A stretch of 64,000 nt of DNA. It comes from Plicaturopsis crispa FD-325 SS-3 (lineage: Eukaryota; Basidiomycota; Agaricomycetes; Amylocorticiales; Amylocorticiaceae). The position numbers and the translations under genes are program-made. This document shows, one piece after another, positions 57,116-64,000 of the stretch. Position 1 is the stretch's first letter. Each line of letters opens with the position of its first letter. Below the pieces are notes generated by a model. The model made no database searches. It saw nothing but the letters and a program-made list of their open reading frames with translations, and was not told the origin of the DNA. Location of the stretch: positions 475,436 to 539,435 of the forward strand of contig KN832556.1 of NCBI GenBank assembly GCA_000827205.1, in the 5' to 3' direction.

Positions 57116-60100
57116 ATGGGCAAGGGGCGCGTCAGAAACCACACCAACCTTTCTACCAGGAAGGTGCGCCATCCAGGACCATCTCGCAATGCATCAGGAT
57201 GCAGTATTCCACTTACACATGAAGTCTTGGGACCCGTGGCGCTCGCAAGGCGGGCAAAGGAATCACACGAAAAGCGCAAGATGCGTTTACAGGGTGAGCT
57301 CAATTCGACACTACTTGCCGTAGGCAGAATTTAACCATGGTATATTGTTATCTGTAGAGATGACCGCAGATGAACGGCGTGCACTTGAAGCACTGCGAGA
57401 TATTCCCATTGCAAATGACGACGGCAGCCACACTTTCGAGGACGTCAACATTGAAGACATCCTCGATGGCTCCGAGCCCTTGAATATTAGCCATGCTGGA
57501 GGAGAGTTTGAGGCACTAACTCAAGAACTCAATAGCGAATTATGGAAAAAGTAAGCGCACAGTCACCTGAGCTGCGACCCTCCCCAACTTGAACTGATTG
57601 TTTGATAGTCAATACCGTCGTGTACCTAAGAACATCGACTATCGTACGCGTCGTGACCGGCAGGAACGTCGCGATCGTGCATTTGACATGCAGATGGACG
57701 CGATCATGGATGCCTACCTCATTTGGAGCTTAGATCGAGCCGAAAACCAAAATGCAGGATTTTTCACAAGGCTAGCAGATCAAACCCGTGCTGCGGGTGC
57801 AGATTCTGGATGCACGACGGTCACAGTTGTTGATGTATACAGTGAGTACGGATTTATGTTGTCATATAGATTACGGTGTACTGAATCGTCTTTTCTAGCC
57901 GTTCAGAAAATCCTTCTCCCCATCCTACCCACTGACCGATTCATCGCATCGGCATTTGTGAGGCAGGGTGTCATGCCTTGCTCTCCTATCGCTCCCACTG
58001 TAGGGATTACAACCGACGCCCTCGAACTGTACCGCGTAGCCCATCTCCGCGACCCTCATTTCTCTATTCAGGCCTTTGTTAAAACACTATGCGACCTCCA
58101 TTCAGTATGGAGACTTTTACATCCTGTCTAGTGTGATAATCTGACGGATTCTTTCCCTTTAGGTTCCGTTCCAGAGACACTTGTCTCGTCAATTCTCCAT
58201 AGCATTCGACCTCTATCTCTCCATCCGAGCAAGTGTCGAACAGGCAGTACACACTGCTTTACATCGCAGTTCGCCCGATTGGCGTCTGAAGCATGCCTGC
58301 CCTGCATGCACGTACAAGTTAAAGGACGAGGAACCACTTCTTTTTTCAATGCTATACACGCAGGACGGTAATGATTCCTTGCGGCGTGTAGTGGCACGCT
58401 CACCGTCAGACGACGACGGTAAGCTTGGTTCATCGTCGGAGTTACCGACTGCGCGGAATGTGCAAGGCGACCGTTATCTGTCACGCGAATACGTCAACAA
58501 GTGGGCGAACAGAAATCTTCAAAACGCGATGGGCGACTCGGACGATCCGGAGAATGTAAGTACACCATGACTCTGATGTTCAACCTTCAAGTCGGCTGCA
58601 CTGCTGATTTGATTTAATTACAACTAGGATAAGAGCTCGGACACTCCATGCGGAAGCCGCTGGAAGAACATGAATCAAGCTATCCTTGACAGAATGTGGG
58701 GTGTGTTCGACGAAACTGGCATATTTTTGGCTTTATGCCGCCACGGATTTTCCCTGCTTATTGCAGACATGGTGCGGAGCGGTGAGCTGTAAGATCGCAA
58801 GTGCTACTACCCATTCAAGACACTGACGGTGGCTCAAAAAGTGCCAAATATCCTCTGGCCATCACCAAGAAGCTTCTCAGCACTTTCGGCGACGGTCTCG
58901 GAGGAGGATACGACATCATCAGGAAAGCTTCGGCCGTCTGAACAGGTCTGAACGGTATGAAAGCTCTGGAATTGACTGAAAACTTCGAAAAATTCTGAAT
59001 GTTGCTCAAATTTGCCGTTCAGAACAGGTTCAGATTGGTTGAATTTTCAGAGTGTTCATTCTGGAGTCAGAGCGCTCGCTGAAAAACTCAGATGGTACTT
59101 CAGATCACTCAGACCCAACTTAAATCATACAAACTCGAAATCAGGAAAAGTGTTTGCATTACAAGTCAATAAAACCGATATCACAAGAGAGGCTTGAGCT
59201 CGAGACACCGTACAAAGCAAGCTACTAGAGTACTGAAAGGATCTGGAACTTGAAGTCTCCGGGATAGCTCGAGTATATGGGCCTCGCCGTAGATAAAGCT
59301 ACTTAGCATATGTATCTGGGGATCACGAAACAACAGCTTACCATATTTCCTGTCGCATTGCGCCGCATGTGCCCCAGTGGCTTCACATCCGTCAGCACCT
59401 TGTAGCTGCAAGCGGGAATGTCCCGTGGTTATGTGCTGCAGAGGTTGGTTTGCGCCGTGCAGGCTCGCGCTCGCGCCACGCAGTGGGATTGTGTTTGTCG
59501 GCTTAACGTGTTGATCCAGGGGAGGGTGCCAGCGAGGGATGATTCATGTGGAGTGAAGCAGTAAGTAGCAGAAGGGAGGACATGGACAAGCAGGGAATCG
59601 AACGAGTGTCATGGTGCTCAACGTTCAACGTCGTTTAGCATGCCACGTCGGTCAAAGTGACTGTGGCACTGTGTGAAATTCAAGCGGAGCTTGAACTGCG
59701 TTTGCCACGTCTCGCATTTGCGAAGTTCAATTTCGTTCAACTTCACCTCGTCTCACCTCTGCTCTCGATGTTGACCTTGGCGACTCCTCGACATAACTTC
59801 CGTTCAACGCTTGCCCTTCCCACTGCACGCTGACGTCGACTAGCACCACACGCGCGCTTTGAGGTTTTCGGCGTTGCTGCTCGGAAACAACGTCGCGGGG
59901 CACGGGCGTGACAGGCGGTCCTCTCGGAGGCGCTGCATGCACTGCTGTACCATTGAAGCTGCTGGCCAGGAATGCGAGACGAGTAGCGCGTTTCTGAAAG
60001 GCTCGTCCTTCTCTTGCCGATGATGCATTGAAATTGGTCTACTAATCTGTTGCTTATCATGCCTTCAATCTCTTCGATTACCTTAGGAACGCAGGCGTGC

Positions 60101-62489
60101 GCGCGCGCCAATCACAAGCTCGTACTCTCGGATGGCCATTCCTCTCGTGTTCGCCGTGTCTCCTCCCTCTAATGTCTAAGAAAATTTGGTACGTCGATCT
60201 CATTCTTGCATACTCAGTGCGATACTAAATTGTCAATAGGTATATCTCGTGAAACGTCTTTGCTTGGTGTCGCCCGTGCTACGCTTGACATCGCGGGGCG
60301 CTTCATCCATACCAGCACCCATATCAATAGCCTGTACCGTTTGTTTGTCGTACTACCTGTTTTATCGGCTTGTATCTTAGTCTCCATATATGAATATCAT
60401 TTGCTTTTACCCCTACTGCCTGTTGTTGTCTGAGCTAAGAATGCCAGTCTGAATGATTTGGAACCTGTCTGAATGTCGGTCTGAAAGTGATCTGAAAGTG
60501 TTGACCTGAATGCCATCTGAAAGAAAATTGTTCCCGAAAGTCGGTCTGAAAACTGTCTGAAGGCATCTGAAGTCAGAAATGGACCTGCTGAACTCAGACT
60601 GCCAATCTGACCGTCTAACCGTCTGAAACGGTCTGAAATCAGGGGTTTCAGACCGTTTCAGACGATTTGACTTTTCCTGATGATCGGATGCAAATTCAAG
60701 ACCACACTCAACAACAGCGCACTCGGGGCTCGCGCTCGCGCGCTGCATCACACAAGCTTAGTGGGTGCATTCCACGGGCACGCACACCAGCGGCTATGTC
60801 AACTCTCGCACCTTGCCACGTACGTCAAGGGCTTAGGCCTCGAAGACCTCGAGGGGTGCGAGCGGGCATTCTCCAAGTCAAATGCTCTTGCACCCGCTAT
60901 CCGGTATGCCAGCATCTTCCATCGACAGCAGGCGATTGCGACGTACTTTGAACACAACGATAATTTTGAAATTTATGCAAACCTCAGTGCGTGTATTGCA
61001 CTCCATGTCATCACTGCCATACCTAATTCAATCTCGTAAACTTCACTAGCAACATTCCTTTTCAATAACTACAAGCAAGCACTCAACATTCTCTCGGATG
61101 GTGATGTCGCCCTTCCGCTTGCCATGGCCGATCTCAATATCACGAGTCGTCAAGTTTTCGAGGTCTGGTTAGCCGAAGAAAAAGAGTATCTCCTCGGCCT
61201 GCAAAAGGAGCCGGAGGAGGAGACCTTACAGATGGAGTACTGGCAGAAACTGATAAACCTACACGGAAGCGAGTGAGTCACGTAGTATTACCGGCACCCT
61301 CGTACATGTCAGCTTACCACACCTTCCGTAGAAAGGGCCTAGTGGTCGCGGCACCCACAGTCTGGGATATAACGACGCCTGACACTCACGAGCCGGTGCT
61401 CAGGGACACCACTCGCACTACCGAAACAACGCGTCGTCATGCAGTCGAGAACTACGAAAAGGACTTGAAAGCGGTTCAAGTCCTCGAATTGAAGCTCGAT
61501 ATCCAAGTACGCTGGGTTGCAACTGATCCCGAATGGCAGAACGCCGGTCGGCTCGTAGCCATGCGCAAATATCAGCGTGCGCTAGACTCCCTCGAAGGCC
61601 TCATTGTTGCGCGCATGTTCGAGCTGTCAAAGATGAATCGATCACAAACCGGTAAGTCCAGCCTCGAAAGTCAGATGCAATAATTTGCTTATCAGTCACC
61701 CTATGGCCAGGCTACGCATTGCGGAAACACATCGGCAAGGCCCTCCAAGCACGGTCGTCAGCTATCCGTACTGCATTGGATAGGTACAACACCGCTGCCG
61801 CATCCCTATCTCCACCTCGTCGCATGCTCGAGTGGAAGGAGGTGGTCGAGTACGCGTTCCTAGCCGACTTCGACCTCCTTCGCGATGCTCGCCAGGACAT
61901 CTCGCAACGACCGTGGGCGACACCTGCTGGGCGATTGGCGATGGACATGCACTTCAAGATGCACCGTGCCGAAGAAGAGATTCAGCGTCTCAATGTCGAG
62001 ATCCGCCGAGTTGCCACATACCTTCGTGATGAAGACAGCTATCTTCGTGCATGCGAGGCGCAGGTGCGCCCGTCGAATGCAGCCCTCGCTTACCAGATAT
62101 CTGTACATCGTCTAGAACGCGGCCGCTTCAACTCCCACCACGTCCGACGACTCCAGGATATTGCCAAGCTACCTGGATTCAGTGGCACCATCTCCCCTGG
62201 CCACAGTGAGGCCACAGGTCCAGGTGAAAGTGCGAGCCGACCATATCCAGTCCCCAGTACGCCGATGCCGGCGTCCCCGATGGCTCTCGACCTGCCGGCA
62301 GACGATCCAAGGGTCTCACGCACTAGGAGTAATACCAGAGCGTCGGCACTCGAAGATGTTCCCCCAGATGGCGAGCGGTACGCAACAGACACCCTGGAGG
62401 AACTAGAGAGGGACGAGGATGAGGATTCATCAGTTGAAGAGGTGTCTCAAGCGCTGTACACCATCTTACATGTATCAGGCGACGAGTAG
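57116..62489 (+). pseudogene. KDZ transposase, split by a nested 1.76-kb element
   Basis: RNase H-like transposase of the KDZ superfamily, CxC-type. First part (57116-58917): MGKGRVRNHTNLSTRKVRHP; EMTADERRALEALRDIPIAN; DAIMDAYLIWSLDRAENQ; PTVGITTDALELYRVAHLRD with FSIQAFVKTLCDLHS; the zinc-cysteine block LKHACPACTYKLKDEEPLLF leading to LYTQDGNDSLRRV; CGSRWKNMNQAILDRMWGVF; CRHGFSLLIADMVRSGEL; KYPLAITKKLLSTFG, ending GGGYDI. After the insertion, at 60686: GCKFKTTLNNSALGARARAL, SLVGAFHGHAHQRLCQLSHL, GLGLEDLEGCERAFSKSNAL, FHRQQAIATYFEHNDNFEIY, then long helical exons to HVSGDE (stop 62489). The conserved GYDI-GCKF junction is where the element landed. Apart from that insertion both halves read open through normal introns. 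No function expected unless the insert is spliced, for which there is no sign. Confidence 0.85.
58918..60682. mobile_element. Non-autonomous DNA transposon with TCTGAA subterminal repeats, inside the KDZ transposase
   Basis: Ends ATCAGGAAAGCTT and (inverse) CATCAGGAAAAG give short terminal inverted repeats; ATC at 58915-58917 and 60683-60685 looks like a 3-bp duplication (a 2-bp AT reading shifts the ends by 2-3 bases). Removing it restores the conserved GYDIGCKF string of the transposase. Both ends are packed with TCTGAA/TTCAGA hexamers: left about 58935-59110, right about 60430-60670, where they often read GTCTGAA or GTTTCAGAC. The ~1.3-kb middle has no transposase and no recognised gene. 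Dense subterminal hexamers are typical binding arrays for an absent transposase. Confidence 0.75.
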
Positions 62490-62532
62490 CTGTATGCATG
62501 TTACTAGTATAGCATCAGCTCCAAAAACGAAC

Positions 62533-62842
62533 TAAACGCATGTAAATACGGCGGTGTGAATCGAAAAACTGAGCAAAAATCCGTGCTCGTCGTGGAGAAC
62601 AGCGAGCTCGCATGTTCAGCGACGGCGACGCCACATGCCACGCGGGCTGATCGGCGCTTGGACGCTACGTGCTCTAGGATTATCTTACAGGGCTATTTCA
62701 CGGAATTCTCGCAAGTGTCAGGCCATCGATAACGAGCATTTATTGAAGGAGGCGGTAGATCAGCAAATTTGAGCCGACTTAGCCGTGCGAGACCCCCACG
62801 ATAACGCCTCTAACAACACTAGCTATATGGGAGTCACAGGTG
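62533..62842 (-). repeat. Right terminal inverted repeat of the KDZ element
   Basis: Reverse complement of the left repeat; the outer end is GGGAGTCACAGGTG at 62829-62842. Starts about 45 bp after the transposase stop codon. Confidence 0.9.
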
Positions 62843-62850
62843 GGATTATG
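62843..62850. repeat. Target-site duplication of the KDZ element, right copy
   Basis: GGATTATG directly after the right terminus, matching 50235-50242 and the last eight bases before gap 2 (49504-49511). Confidence 0.9.
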
Positions 62851-63181
62851 ATGCAGATATTCCCGGCCGCCGGCGGCCATCTACATATTCAGCCACGGAT
62901 CAGATTTCTCGTTGCCTGCAGGTTCTCATTCCCTGGGTGGTCTGAACTGCACCCCAATCGCACCCGACGCATTCTTGTCGATTCCACAGCATCCGGCCGA
63001 GGACGTTCGCCGCATTAAGGAAGTATGTTGATCGTTTTGCACTGCCACCCACATTGGACAGCAGCCGCTACAAGGTTGTGACATCATGTCCTTGACAAGT
63101 CCTTGACGGAGAACCTTTAAAGGGCAGTGAATACACGGAGAATGGCTACCACCTTCACGCGCCTGCTCCTTTTTCTCCAAC
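62851..63181. other. Promoter region of the beta-mannosidase gene
   Basis: Host sequence between the transposon and the beta-mannosidase start codon. Before the insertion it would have joined directly to the USE1 3' flank. No gene seen. Confidence 0.5.
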
Positions 63182-64000
63182 ATGTTGCGGTCTTTATACC
63201 GCGCCATACTCACATTCTCTCTCCCGGTGCTCGGGCTTGCGCAGAGTTTTCCCCTTTCAGAATTGCAGTGGACACTGAAGAATAGAAATGGATCTATCAG
63301 TGTTCCCGGGTACGTTCCCTCCCAGACGCACTTGGATTTGTGGAGCGCCGGTGTCATCGACGACCCTTTACGAGGCATCAACGGTAAGCACGACATAATT
63401 CACCTCTGGAAACGACGCCGCGACGCTTACGACGCGGTAGATTTCACGGAGAGGTGGATAGCCGATGACGACTGGACGTATACTGCTGACTTGTCTCCCT
63501 TCCTCGACAAGCGCGCGCAGAATACCTCAGAAAAGACTCTTCTGGTGTTCTATGGGCTTGACACCGTCGCAAACATTGTATGCCGTGTTTCCACATAGCC
63601 CCAACAAATTATTGATTGTTTTCATTTCAGACTCTTGCTGGCCATCCGGTCGCCTGGGTCAACAATCAATTCCAGCAGCACATCTTCGACGTGTCCAGCA
63701 TCCTTGCGTCACCTGTACAAGGCAACAAGAACTTGACTGTCGCGTTCGAGTCCGCCTGGCACTACGGGCAAAACGTTTCGTCCCGGCCTGACGCAGAATT
63801 CGATCTTATCGACCCGTTGGACTCTGTAAGCGTCCTCCTAGGAACAAATTTTAACACTCGACTCATCGTATTCCACTAGTTCGAGTATCCTGCCGTTCGT
63901 CAATGGGTTCGAAAGACTTCTTCAGACTTCGGATGGGATTGGGTATGTCTGACATGTCGTTTAGGTCAATACTTCCAAGCTGAGACGCTTCTAATTCCAG
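63182..64000 (+). CDS. Secreted GH2 beta-mannosidase (partial, N-terminus only)
   Basis: Exo-acting glycoside hydrolase family 2 enzyme that removes beta-mannose from mannan oligosaccharides. MLRSLYRAILTFSLPVLGLA is a clear signal peptide followed by AQSF. The sugar-binding domain has LQWTLKNRNGSISVPGYVPS, THLDLWSAGVIDDPLRGIN, then across an intron (donor GTAAGC at about 63386) DFTERWIADDDWTYTADLS, LLVFYGLDTVANI, VAWVNNQFQQHIFDVSSIL, and FEYPAVRQWVRKTSSDFGWD, the typical RKxxxDFGWDWGP start. The catalytic domain is beyond the window edge. Introns are about 50 bp. Confidence 0.93.

Larger units (their letters stand above)
50243..62842 (+). mobile_element. 12.6-kb KDZ-superfamily DNA transposon carrying a TET/JBP dioxygenase
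   Basis: Ends CACCTGTGACTCCCATAT (50243) and its inverse at 62842 are outer edges of ~310-bp terminal inverted repeats; GGATTATG is duplicated on both sides. Inside, left to right: an uncharacterised gene (-), a TET/JBP-type dioxygenase (+), an 11-bp minisatellite, two small genes (+) and a KDZ transposase (+) cut by a nested element. Established: in basidiomycetes TET/JBP genes are expanded and linked to KDZ transposons, and KDZ/Zisupton elements make 8-bp duplications. Seen here: exact termini and the gene set between them. The duplication is intact and the flanking USE1 end and beta-mannosidase are uninterrupted, so the insertion is young or harmless. The nested insertion probably makes this copy non-autonomous. 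Confidence 0.9.

Noticed and set aside
59585-59650. TTCGATTCCC T-arm-like string in the nested element
   Set aside because: The flanking stem bases do not pair and no anticodon arm is found.

Overview
The window is nuclear DNA of a filamentous basidiomycete, most likely an agaricomycete. Genes are dense on both strands and split by many 45-70 bp GT-AG introns. Gene content is that of a mushroom-type fungus: MYND-finger protein, Trs65-like TRAPP subunit, GT2 polysaccharide synthase, and KDZ transposase next to a TET/JBP dioxygenase. Two runs of N (32372-33320 and 49512-49812) are assembly gaps.

Region 1-18.4 kb. Housekeeping genes: ELL (-, runs off the left edge), an HLTF/RAD5-type ubiquitin ligase/translocase with about 29 exons (-), NSE4 (+), ARPC4 (-), a nucleolar FKBP of the Fpr3/Fpr4 type (+), a GNAT acetyltransferase (-) and a MYND-finger protein (-). 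Between them lie an unusual Sec7-like/APH-like kinase fusion gene (10964-12509, -) and a decayed copy of its kinase part (2830-3341, +).

Region 18.4-28.3 kb. The promoter between the MYND gene and SNX3 is filled by an old inverted-repeat element (18553-19920) that itself holds a clean 438-bp MITE (19078-19515). Then come SNX3 (+), a Trs65-like TRAPP gene (-) and a large disordered Arg/Asp/Pro-rich protein (-).

Region 29.3-40.5 kb. Three divergent RAS-like GTPase paralogues (two -, one +) flank a gap, an inverted repeat pair and the HSP110 gene SSE1. All three seem to need a 2-nt exon to keep the canonical effector loop. A Cps1-type GT2 glycosyltransferase follows (-).

Region 41.7-49.4 kb. 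Ariadne RBR ubiquitin ligase (-), cytosolic lysyl-tRNA synthetase (+), a PC-esterase-like type II membrane protein (-) and the SNARE USE1 (+).

Region 50.2-62.8 kb: the main find. One 12.6-kb DNA transposon of the KDZ (Kyakuja-Dileera-Zisupton) type is bounded by ~310-bp terminal inverted repeats and an 8-bp duplication, GGATTATG. It carries an uncharacterised gene (-), a TET/JBP-type 2-oxoglutarate/Fe(II) dioxygenase (+), two small genes (+) and the KDZ transposase (+). The transposase is itself cut by a 1.76-kb non-autonomous element. The gap before it lies between two copies of the USE1 3' end, and the first copy stops exactly at the target-site sequence, as expected if the insertion is present in only one nucleus of a dikaryon. 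After the element comes the start of a secreted beta-mannosidase (+).
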